From positions 511,001 to 575,000 of the forward strand of contig OU015673.1 of NCBI GenBank assembly GCA_907165275.2: a stretch of 64,000 nucleotides of DNA. The letters are read 5' to 3'. The notes under the pieces were generated by a model that saw only the letters and a list, made by a program, of their open reading frames with translations, was not told where the DNA came from and made no database searches. Source of the stretch: Zygaena filipendulae. Taxonomy: Eukaryota > Arthropoda > Insecta > Lepidoptera > Zygaenidae. Both the position numbers and the translations under genes were made by a program. Below, one piece after another: positions 58,801-64,000 of this stretch. Positions within the stretch are counted from its first letter, which is position 1, and every line of letters starts with the position of its first letter.

Positions 58801-61457
58801 CTACATTTGAGCTCGGTACCCTCGCGCCACTCGCCAGGTACAAGAGCGAGGCGCGCGCCGCCAAGAAGCGCGTCACGGTGCTGACGCACCAGAGCTCGCT
58901 GCTGCTGGGCGAGCTGGAGCTGGACGAGCGGCTGGGCCTGCTGCTGGGCGAGGTGGACAGCCTCAAGGACGCGCTGGAGATGCAGGCGGCGCGCCACCGG
59001 GACCAGCTCGAGGAGCTGCAGGTTGGTTGGTCACGCTGCTGTAGTAGTGTTACGTATAAAATAGTTGTTAGGTAAAGTTATACCACTGTGGTAAAATTAT
59101 GTTGTAGTGGTGAATGTTATATGTATATACTACGTGTGGCAAAATTAGCAGCAAATATTTACAGGGTTGAAATTATACACCGGTATAAACATGTTCATAA
59201 AATAAAAAAGATAAAAAAATGAAAAAAAAAATTTTTTTTTTTCAAACAAAATAAATCAAAAAGAAGGCACTCGCCGCTCAATAATAATATGTACTATTTT
59301 TTCGCTTATCCTGTTTGTTACAACATATACTTTCAGCCCTGTCAATATTAGCAGCTGATTTTAGCACATCTTATAAGTATTATTCTGATGATGAACTTAT
59401 ATTGTTTTGGTAAAAAAATATCTATCATAATTATGTAAAATAAAGTGAGATAAATTAATGGTGATGTGTTTTCAGCTGAAGCTGTCGGAGAAGCACGAGG
59501 ACACGGACATCCTGGTGTGGGAGGAGAAGATCCGACTCGCCGAGGAGGACGCGCAGCGCGCGCAACAAAGGGCTGAGAAGGTAACGCCGCCACAACACTA
59601 CACTACATGACACCACATCACATCATACTACACTACGGTAGAACATATCACACCACACTCCATCATATTGTACCACACCACACTCCATCATATTGTACCA
59701 CACCACACTCCATCATATTGTACCACACCACACTACATCGTTTATTTGTACCACACCACACTCCATCATATTGTACCACACCACACTCCATCATATTGTA
59801 CCACACCACACTCCATCATATTGTACCACACCACACTCCATCATATTGTACCACACCACACTCCATCATATTGTACCACACCACACTCCATCATATTGTA
59901 CCACACCACACTACATCGTTTATTTGTACCACACCACACTCCATCATATTGTACCACACCACACTCCATCATATTGTACCACACCACACTCCATCATATT
60001 GTACCACACCACACTCCATCATATTGTACCACACCACACTCCATCATATTGTACCACACCACACTCCATCATATTGTACCACACCACACTACATCGTTTA
60101 TTTGTACCACACCACAGCACAATACTACATGATCATTAACGGCCGCACTCAGAGTCGACTTTAATGATTACTTAGTTAAGTATAGATTTTTAAAACAAAA
60201 CTGCCGCAATCAGAGACGTTCAGTAAATTAATGTTAATTGGCATTTAATGAGATGTAACTTCATTAGTTAAATGCCAATTAACATTAATTTATTAAACTT
60301 GTCTGATTGCGGCAGTTTTGTTTTAAAAATCTATACTTAACTAAGTAATCATTAAAGTCGACTCTGAGTGCGGCCGTAAGAGTTATAGCCATAATCTCTG
60401 ACTACAGTTATTTCTCTCGTTCCGCAGGCGGAGCGCCGTCTCCAAGAGTTGGAGAGGAGCAAGCAACCGCCGCCGAAGAAGTCGAACCTCATGTCCAAGA
60501 TCAGCTACTTCGAGAGCGGCGGCGAGAGGGCCCCGCCCGCGCCCCCGCCGCCCCCTGCGTCGCCCCCGCCACGGGACCGCGGGGGCGACGCAGGGGGCGC
60601 GGGGGCGGAGGACGGGCCTAACGAATGTGTTGAGGGTGAGTGGCGCAATATGGTGGTATATATGTATCTAGATTAATATTATAAAGAGGTAAAGTTTGTA
60701 AGTTTGTGTCGTTGTTGGGGGTAATCACTGGATCTACTGAAACCATACGAGTATCAATTTTCTAACCAATAATTATGTCTAACAGTACCTTCTCTCCCGC
60801 AGCGAGTCCTTGCGCCCCGGCCCCTGCCTCCCCGCGGCCCGCCTTCCCCCCGACGTCCTGTCCCCCTCCGCCCCCTCCACCCCCGCCTCCCCCACCGCCC
60901 CCGCCCCCACCCCCACCACCGCCACCTCCCGCCCAGCTCCAGCCGCAGGAGGCGGGCGAGGGCATGGCGTCGATGTTGACCAACAAACAGGGCACGCTGA
61001 AGAGGTCGAAGCAACAGAACGGCGGTAAGTACTAGTTTTCAGTACTGACTAATATGTCCCCGTTCATCAAACTAGATTTTTTATGACTATAGTATAAGGT
61101 ACGGCAAAATTTGCTGCAAATATTCACAGAGTACAAAGTATACACTGTTATAAACATGTTCATAAAATAAAAAAGACCGGAGCCCGCGGGAACTTCGAAA
61201 TTACCGCGGGTGAAACCGCGGGGGAACAGCTAGTTACTTGTATACTTCAAATAATAAATCGGTCAACAGGCGGCGGGGCGATAGACGCGATCGTGGACCA
61301 GATAAAGTGCGGCGCGTTCCAGCTGCGCTCGTGCGGCGCGCCCGCCGCCGGCGCGCGGCCGCCCGACCCGCCCGAGGCGGTGCGCGAGATGCTCGCCATC
61401 CTCGGCACGCTGCGCCGCCGCCGCCCCCGCCTGCCCAGCGCCGGCAGCGGGCAGTAG
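46540..61457 (+). CDS. SHTN1: Shootin-1 family protein, complete 10-exon gene (598 aa)
   Basis: Exons 46540-46810, 50330-50516, 53591-53715, 56333-56481, 58123-58280, 58838-59021, 59476-59580, 60428-60635, 60803-61024 and 61270-61457 join in one frame (1797 nt including TAG), all at GT-AG sites. The protein is coiled coil from about 60 to 410, with an acidic break DIDLTDAGDT (about 185-194), a Pro-rich part (about 405-440), a 23-Pro run (483-505), and C-terminal motifs AIDAIVDQIKCGAFQLR (540-556) and AVREMLAILGTL (573-584). Known of vertebrate shootin-1: coiled coils, poly-Pro, a Lys-Gly-Val-type helix near AVEEMMDRIKKGVHLR and a final AVDELKGIL motif; it links actin flow to adhesion during axon outgrowth. 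The order of parts and both motifs match, so I am confident in the family. Function in the insect is inference. Confidence 0.9.
47556..47757 (+). repeat. SINE copy, near full length
   Basis: It runs from 'ctagctgtgccccgcggttt' through 'catgccaaatttcatccaaa' to 'tataatataagtaggat'. It belongs to the same subfamily as 20209 and 35610. Confidence 0.88.
48867..49115. mobile_element. Palindromic MITE 'gcttattacac', copy 1
   Basis: Outer ends 'gcttattacaccacttcc' and 'gtaaagtgtaataagc' are inverted. The interior has opposing 'agtgagtgagagagagagag' and 'ctcgctctctctcactcact', so much of the element folds on itself. A second copy in reverse lies at 55459..55727. Confidence 0.85.
49631..49945. mobile_element. 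MITE 'tacaacgtgttaatgaatta', second copy
   Basis: It is inverse to 6610..6972, with matching 'ggcgcttacgccgcccgcag' centre and 'ccgatagatcacttcc'-like flank. The right end is worn ('taatttattaacacgta'). Confidence 0.78.
50150..50288 (-). mobile_element. LINE 3'-end fragment before shootin exon 2
   Basis: Read on the minus strand, it runs 'gcctggaagaaattgctttt', 'aagcgataaggccgcccttt' and ends 'aataaagaatatttgtattt'. This is a widely dispersed insect non-LTR 3' end (from memory of the family; clade uncertain). The 81-codon + frame across it is a by-product. Confidence 0.7.
50330..50516 (+). CDS. SHTN1: Shootin exon 2 (coiled coil)
   Basis: Acceptor TAATCGCAG at 50329 and donor AA|GTAAGA at 50517; codons 91-152. 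It encodes charged heptads: EERNHLESELRERERELNKL and SEKLFQEYQQLKNQHEVDAG. A truncated LINE end lies about 45 bp upstream of the acceptor, and degenerate copies of the exon's 3' end follow downstream. Confidence 0.92.
50519..50750 (+). pseudogene. Degenerate tandem copies of the 3' part of shootin exon 2
   Basis: Exon 2 contains 'aagctgttccaagagtacca' (50450). The intron repeats it as 'aagctgttccaagaatacca' at 50561, continuing 'gcagatctga', which has an in-frame stop, and 'gggttcatgcgcaag'. Then come 'gggtcatgctcaagtaagac' at 50674 (copying the exon end plus donor) and 'ctattctaagagtactagca' at 50723. No copy is usable as an exon. Confidence 0.75.
51185..51320 (+). mobile_element. MITE fragment ('gtccttcgtgtagatt')
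   Basis: This is the left half of the element found complete at 29550, ending at about 51310, where a piece also seen at 26190-26250 follows ('cagacattgagcgtgccaga'). Confidence 0.65.
51487..51912. mobile_element. Long-TIR palindromic MITE (about 430 bp)
   Basis: Arms of about 180 bp: 'gatgccaagacgagaccata' (51512) pairs with 'tatggtctcgtcttggcat' (51866), and 'cctaactctacaaggcctaa' pairs with 'ttaggccttgtagagttagg'. The unpaired centre is about 50-60 bp. Outer ends are 'accaccaaaaaa' and 'tttttggtggg'. It is single copy in the window. Confidence 0.88.
51940..52435 (+). repeat. 'catcccctaaggggtt' repeat and unassigned 88-codon frame
   Basis: 51955-52130 is a worn relative of the 'ctacgatcagcggtt' SINE body. 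52168-52431 is an open frame (MPLKLYFDKFVIDNISREFR...) containing a GC-rich inverted repeat 'gtgctcccagtgtagtgctc'. There is no domain or exon logic; probably repeat-derived. Confidence 0.45.
53375..53560 (+). repeat. SINE directly before shootin exon 3
   Basis: Worn head 'ctggtccccgcggtttaatc' and tail 'cattcataatagtaaggat'. It ends 30 bp before the exon 3 acceptor, so the acceptor region is part of, or abuts, mobile DNA. Confidence 0.8.
53591..53715 (+). CDS. SHTN1: Shootin exon 3
   Basis: Acceptor GTGTATACAG at 53590 and donor G|GTGCGT at 53716; codons 153-194. KVMQQAGEWYKQNKQLKRRS then ALLQALPARAVDIDLTDAGD: a short helix, KENK-LKR-like motif and acidic segment corresponding to the same order in vertebrate shootin-1 (NKENKTLKR, then INIDDED). 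It begins 30 bp downstream of a SINE. Confidence 0.9.
53805..53950 (+). mobile_element. tRNA-like SINE, B-box family
   Basis: 'gcagtaggtcaccatactta', B box 'ggttcgattcc' at 53872, then 'gtgggtgaactttttgtgat' and 'ccagtctggtcgtgtttgta'. It matches 11577-11712. It lies about 90 bp after exon 3. Confidence 0.68.
54240..54440 (-). repeat. SINE variant, reverse
   Basis: 'agtcgcttcccgctgtctgt' to 'aaccgcgtgggacagcta'. It is the same variant as 24968. Confidence 0.82.
54477..54724. mobile_element. MITE with 'ctcagacaaaataaaaacta' inverted ends
   Basis: The left arm 'ctcagaccaaataaaaacta' with 'aagacggaacgtctcgaaca' is matched by the inverted right arm ending 'ctttagtttttattttgtct'. The arms are about 60 bp. 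One copy in the window. Confidence 0.82.
55208..55453. mobile_element. Palindromic PIF/Harbinger-like MITE, copy 1
   Basis: Almost the whole element is one palindrome: 'ccgccgcactcagagtcgac' at the left and its complement at the right, with arms of about 115 bp. It is flanked by TTA on both sides, the 3-bp TWA duplication expected for PIF/Harbinger. It sits in shootin intron 3. Confidence 0.85.
55459..55727. mobile_element. Palindromic MITE 'gcttattacac', copy 2
   Basis: It begins 'cgcttattacactttaggta' and ends 'ggaagtagtgtaataag', 6 bp after the Harbinger-like element. It shares 'gtgtagtgtgatcactcgct' and GA/CT-rich arms with 48867..49115. The two palindromes are back to back. Confidence 0.83.
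55985..56240 (+). repeat. Intron repeat block A, left of shootin exon 4
   Basis: 'gcaaatatttaca', 'agtatacgttataag', 'acaatacacgtagctcacta' and 'atacaaggcacgcgccac' recur at 56545-56805 in the same order, so exon 4 is bracketed by two copies about 560 bp apart. The first part belongs to the MITE seen at 59125. Confidence 0.82.
56333..56481 (+). CDS. SHTN1: Shootin exon 4 (coiled coil)
   Basis: Acceptor CTGTTCTTCCAG at 56332 and donor CAG|GTTGGT; codons 195-244. SDTSSNEEVEFLKQTVSELS then KQVAELQTELNTVKLHEFEA. It is flanked on both sides by related intronic repeat blocks (55985-56240 and 56545-56805). The 50 bp before the acceptor include the 'ctgacggactaaatacaatt' end of a MITE. Confidence 0.93.
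56545..56805 (+). repeat. Intron repeat block B, right of shootin exon 4
   Basis: The partner of block A, carrying 'ctgcaaatatttacagggct', 'gtacacaatactcgtagttc' and 'atgcatcagctggtcg'. No exon 4 copy remains between or beside the blocks apart from exon 4 itself. Confidence 0.82.
57229..57960 (-). mobile_element. 5'-truncated non-LTR retrotransposon (LINE) with reverse transcriptase C-terminus
   Basis: The minus-strand frame 57891..57487 encodes a tail typical of insect LINE ORF2 ends: YIYENLLYVHKN, HNLNLRNKDKLAVPKTRL, GQCIRFYNKLPNDVINLSIN and a Y-S-V-x-x-Y-L finish. About 230 bp of 3' UTR follow, with 'agctttttgaattttgaatt'-like sequence and end 'gcaataaaaaaatattctat' (57250 to 57229). The catalytic RT part is missing. 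It is a dead copy in shootin intron 4, antisense to the gene. Confidence 0.85.
58123..58280 (+). CDS. SHTN1: Shootin exon 5 (coiled coil)
   Basis: Acceptor CTCCCTCAG at 58122 and donor AC|GTGAGT at 58281; codons 245-296. ELETERSRGAERDQELETLR and HHRVAKLLVDEVTALKDNAD; the RV-x-L-x-V-E/DE-x-x-x-L pattern matches the vertebrate shootin segment after its second coiled coil. GC content is very high. Confidence 0.92.
58838..59021 (+). CDS. SHTN1: Shootin exon 6 (coiled coil)
   Basis: Acceptor CTCGCCAG at 58837 and donor CAG|GTTGGT; codons 297-358. KSEARAAKKRVTVLTHQSSL then LLGELELDERLGLLLGEVDS: corresponds to the KKAE..A..M..E...LKRQSHLLLQSS region of vertebrate shootin-1. The open frame extends upstream of the acceptor, but that part is intron. 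Confidence 0.92.
59125..59388. mobile_element. MITE with 'gcagcaaatatttacagggt' inverted ends
   Basis: The left end 'tgtggcaaaattagcagcaa', then 'atatttacagggttgaaat', is inverted at the right as 'tttcagccctgtcaatatta' and 'gcagctgattttagcacatc'. The left half recurs alone at 55990, 56548 and 61095. All four copies are in shootin introns 3, 4, 6 and 9. Confidence 0.78.
59476..59580 (+). CDS. SHTN1: Shootin exon 7 (coiled coil)
   Basis: Acceptor GTGTTTTCAG at 59475 and donor AAG|GTAACG; 35 codons in phase 0 (359-393). LKLSEKHEDTDILVWEEKIR then LAEEDAQRAQQRAEK. The 25-bp minisatellite starts about 60 bp after the donor. Confidence 0.9.
59640..60118 (+). repeat. 25-bp minisatellite with 178-bp higher-order repeat (shootin intron 7)
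   Basis: About 18 units of 'accacaccacactccatcat'+'attgt'. A 28-bp variant ('cactacatcgtttatttgt') occurs at 59731, 59909 and 60087, exactly 178 bp apart (6 x 25 + 28). The near-identity of units points to recent amplification. It keeps three + frames open (YCTTPHSIIL-type), which are artefacts. Confidence 0.95.
60141..60377. mobile_element. Palindromic PIF/Harbinger-like MITE, copy 2
   Basis: It is the same palindrome as 55208..55453 ('cgcactcagagtcgacttta' and complement), with outer 'cggccgcac' and flanks TAA on both sides. A few differences in the centre ('gagatgtaacttcatt') separate it from copy 1. It ends 50 bp before exon 8. Confidence 0.87.
60428..60635 (+). CDS. SHTN1: Shootin exon 8 (end of coiled coil, Pro-rich)
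   Basis: Acceptor CGTTCCGCAG at 60427 and donor G|GTGAGT; codons 394-462. AERRLQELERSKQPPPKKSN then LMSKISYFESGGERAPPAPP and a Gly/Asp-rich tail. The 'SKISYF' stretch lies before the Pro-rich segment. It is preceded 50 bp upstream by a palindromic MITE. Confidence 0.9.
60803..61024 (+). CDS. SHTN1: Shootin exon 9 (poly-proline)
   Basis: Acceptor CTCTCCCGCAG at 60802 and donor G|GTAAGT; codons 463-536. It encodes 23 consecutive prolines (483-505), then EAGEGMASMLTNKQGTLKRS and KQQNGG. Poly-Pro runs of this kind bind EVH1/SH3 or profilin partners in related proteins (family knowledge). The run length is likely polymorphic. Confidence 0.9.
61095..61236. repeat. MITE fragment plus SINE remnant filling shootin intron 9
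   Basis: 61095-61172 is the left end of the 59125 MITE ('gctgcaaatattcacaga'). 61178-61233 is an inverted SINE head ('gcccgcgggaacttcgaaat' to 'gggggaacagctagtta'). The 245-bp intron is therefore mostly mobile DNA. Confidence 0.78.
61270..61457 (+). CDS. SHTN1: Shootin exon 10 (C-terminal motifs, stop)
   Basis: Acceptor GGTCAACAG at 61269 (weak pyrimidine tract) and stop TAG at 61455-61457; codons 537-598. The two conserved motifs are AIDAIVDQIKCGAFQLR and AVREMLAILGTL. The end RRRRPRLPSAGSGQ is basic. The upstream frame is filled by a SINE remnant ending 'cgcgggggaacagctagtta' only 35 bp before the exon. Confidence 0.9.
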
Positions 61458-61464
61458 CAGGCAG

Positions 61465-62050
61465 GTGCGTGGGGCGGAACGTGGGTCGATAACTGGGGTG
61501 TAGGTCACTGACCACGCATGTAGGTCACTGACCATACATGTAGGTCACTGACCACGTATGTAGGTCACTGACCATACATGTAGGTCACTGACCATAAATG
61601 TAGTTCACTGACCATACATGTAGGTCACTGAACACCGATTTAGGTCACTAACCATACTTGTGGGTCAGTGACCATACACATACATATGTGGGTTACTGAT
61701 CATAGATGGAGGTCACTGACCTTGATGCAGGTCACAAGCCTACATATAAGATTTTGATGACGTATAGGTTACTAAACTACATGCAGATCGGTGACAATAA
61801 TGTATGTCAATGACCATTATGTAGGTCGTTGATAAAGCCATAGATGTGAATACCTATAGATTTTATTTAGGCATACACTCAGATAAAAATATTAAATCAA
61901 AACTTATAAATGTAATTGTTTATTTTGCGTAATCGCCTTAACTACTCAACTGATCATCGTGAATTAGTGTTCTCAAGCGATAAAAAAAAAACAAAAACAA
62001 CGACTATAAGAAAATAAATAGACTTTCATTGAATATTTTCCCATTTGCAG
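61465..62050 (+). other. Possible intron in shootin 3' UTR
   Basis: Eight bases after the stop comes CAG|GTGCGT (61465), and a good acceptor TTTTCCCATTTGCAG ends at 62050. If used, it removes the 20-bp array. This is inference from splice-like sequences only. Confidence 0.45.
61501..61725 (+). repeat. 20-bp tandem array of AGGTCA-C-TGACC (IR-1 nuclear-receptor-like) sites
   Basis: The unit 'taggtcactgaccatacatg' repeats about nine times at 20-bp spacing (61501 to about 61675), with the last copies worn. Each unit holds AGGTCA then one base then TGACC, an inverted repeat spaced by 1, as bound by EcR/USP and FXR-type heterodimers. A separate site at 61710-61722, AGGTCACTGACCT, is a perfect palindrome. 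Binding is inference. Confidence 0.85.
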
Positions 62051-62345
62051 GTCGCACACGGATCTAAAAAGTGATTTTACAGAACAGTCAATACATTTAT
62101 TTATTGTAATTAGTGCATTTTAAGTCTTCCTTACTATTAGAAACACGTTGTCCCACTGTTGGACGACGGCCCGTGGCCTTAAACTGACTAGATTGTAATA
62201 AGTTTTTACTATTTAACTAGAGTAAGTACCTAGTAGGTATTTAGTTTTTAAGTATACTATTATATCAACGTCACACTGGCGCCATTTGCTGAAAAAATAA
62301 AAAAATATGTCTTCTGAAACATTTCTTAAAAAAACCCCTTCAAGG

Positions 62346-62573
62346 GGCATATCCTACTAATATTATAAACGCGAAAGTTTGTAAGTATGTATGGACGGAT
62401 GGATGGATGTTTGTTACTCTTTCACGCAAAAACTACTGGATGGATTTAAATGAATCTTTACAATAATATAGCTTATATATCAGATTAACACATACGGTAC
62501 TTTTTATTCCGGAATTCCCGCGGGAACTCTGAAATTAACGCGAGTGAAACCGCGGGGCACAACTAGTATAAAA
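62346..62573 (-). repeat. SINE copy, ATGG subfamily
   Basis: 'atcctactaatattataaac' to 'aaccgcggggcacaactagt', with ggat/ggatg repeats at 62395. It is full length and well preserved. Confidence 0.88.
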
Positions 62574-64000
62574 TAGAGTAGATACAATTTTCAACGGTAA
62601 TTCTATATCATTTGAATTTGGTAGTAAAAGTTTGATACATAAGCGCTAAAGACTTTTACCTTCAGTGCCTTACGTGTTTTTGAATACCTAAGTTATATAC
62701 ATACATACCTATACTTTGTGTATATACTTTATGTAGTTTAACGCTAGCTACCGTATTTATAGAAACAAATGTAACGTTTTTGTGATTATATTATTATATT
62801 ATTTGAAATTATACATATACTTACATACCTATTTATATGTTTTCTGAGGTTTTATGGATACCAAGATAGCTATTGCATTCAGCAATTTTCTAATATTGGA
62901 ATGTATGTTAAATCACGTAGGTAGTAATTTTTTTTTTTTAATAATATTGTTAGGATATAATACTGAGCAAAACATTTAATATATTATAACAATATACATA
63001 TGAATATCTACAAAATGTGTTTCCATATTTTTATGTATGTAAAATCAATTAAAAACATATTTTTACAAGTTTGTATGATATCCATAATATTTTTAAGTAG
63101 GAAATTATTATCTTCAAAATATAATTTTGTAAAATTAAAATGTTGAGTAAATAGTAGAAATTGTATGTTTTCCAAATAAAAAGTATTTTCACTTCATCCC
63201 GATCTTTGGTCGATTTGAAAACGAACTGAGTGAGTTTGTAATAAATATTGTTGTGTATAGATTTATAAAAATTATTATATTCATTTTATGGAATGAATAA
63301 TTTAATACAACGTACGTCCTATACTGTATTATATATACTAATATTTTAGTATGAAAAAGGTTTTAGCCAAGTATAAAAATAAAATTTTAATTTATAAAGA
63401 GAATTTCATATATTTTGCAAAAACAGTCTTAGTCTCTTCTATAGGAATATGAAAAACGGGTGGTATAATATGTCGCCGTATAATTGTCAAAACCGTATGT
63501 TTATAAACTAACGGTAATTTTGAATAGTGTGAAGACCAGAAAATTCAGTGTGTTTGTGTGTATGTGTGCTCGTGCATTGGAAATAAGCGCCATTTGACTT
63601 TGTTATAGTCACTGTTTAGATCTAACCTAACCTAGCACGTCGATGTGCACACAAATACAGCGCAGCGGTACTGTTTGTAAACCAATGGATCTTACAATTT
63701 CACGGCGACATATTATGCCCTCTTGCCCCTCAAGAATTCTGACCCAGAAACTTTTGAGTTTTCAAGCAAGTTCATATATTGAAATGTATATTGTACAAGG
63801 ATAAGGGAGGATATTTAAGACTAGAATGAAACTGATTTTATTTCCAAAGTTCTGCTTTTCACTTCGATTGTAAGAAAATAAAAACCATGATATTGTTAAT
63901 ACATAGATGACGATTTTCACATACTAATATTACCAAAACAAGATGGCAACTGGAGGATTGTCGTGGTAACAGTTTGTTTTCACAAGGCTTTTCATGTTTT

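Larger units (their letters stand above)
61458..63200 (+). other. Shootin 3' UTR and downstream region
   Basis: Candidate poly(A) signals AATAAA are at 62296 and 63175, but neither can be chosen from sequence. A SINE (62346-62573, minus) lies between them. 63200..64000 is AT-rich and shows nothing. Confidence 0.4.

Noticed and set aside
59607..60164. Three overlapping open frames of 148-185 codons (YCTTPHSIIL repeats)
   Set aside because: The 25-bp minisatellite shifts frame each unit, so all three frames read the same peptide. This is a period artefact within a shootin intron.
60754..61535. Gly-, Arg- and Pro-rich frames around shootin exons 9 and 10
   Set aside because: They are alternative frames of very GC-rich exons. 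The accepted frame gives the conserved C-terminal motifs and a stop at 61455.

Overview
This window is eukaryotic nuclear DNA, almost certainly from a lepidopteran insect (moth or butterfly). The evidence is two intron-rich genes with clean GT-AG junctions and GC-rich exons set in AT-rich DNA. That DNA is packed with the short interspersed repeat typical of Lepidoptera: it starts near 'actagctgtgccccgcggtt', has a core 'ttcccgcgggaattcc' and ends 'tataatattagtaggat'. There is no prokaryotic, viral or CRISPR organisation.

Left half, minus strand (81..27998): the 5' part of the Skeletor gene. Six coding exons can be joined by hand with matching intron phases, giving 313 residues: a signal peptide, two DM13 domains and the entry to a DOMON domain. 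The gene continues past the left edge. Its first intron is about 16.4 kb and consists mainly of transposon debris. Intron 4 holds a 24-bp minisatellite of about 23 units.

Middle (about 28.3..46.1 kb): an intergenic spacer of about 18 kb between two divergently transcribed genes. I see no gene in it. It carries many short interspersed elements, several MITEs and a 3.35-kb nested inverted repeat at 39710..43064.

Right half, plus strand (46540..61457): a complete 10-exon gene encoding a 598-residue coiled-coil, proline-rich protein that I identify as a shootin-1 family member. The diagnostic parts are the two conserved C-terminal motifs. Its introns hold a truncated LINE, two palindromic PIF/Harbinger-like MITEs, other palindromic MITEs, a 25-bp minisatellite with a 178-bp higher-order unit, and degenerate copies of part of exon 2.

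Just after the stop codon, inside what may be a 3'-UTR intron, a 20-bp tandem array repeats a near-perfect IR-1 nuclear-receptor site. One nearby site (61710..61722) is a perfect AGGTCA-C-TGACCT palindrome, so this is a possible ecdysone-response cluster.

The two genes have no obvious shared pathway. Skeletor products act in spindle matrix and cuticle/extracellular contexts; shootins act in actin-adhesion coupling. The most unusual material in the window is the repeat architecture rather than the protein content. All coordinates, splice sites and translations were read by hand; no database search was run.
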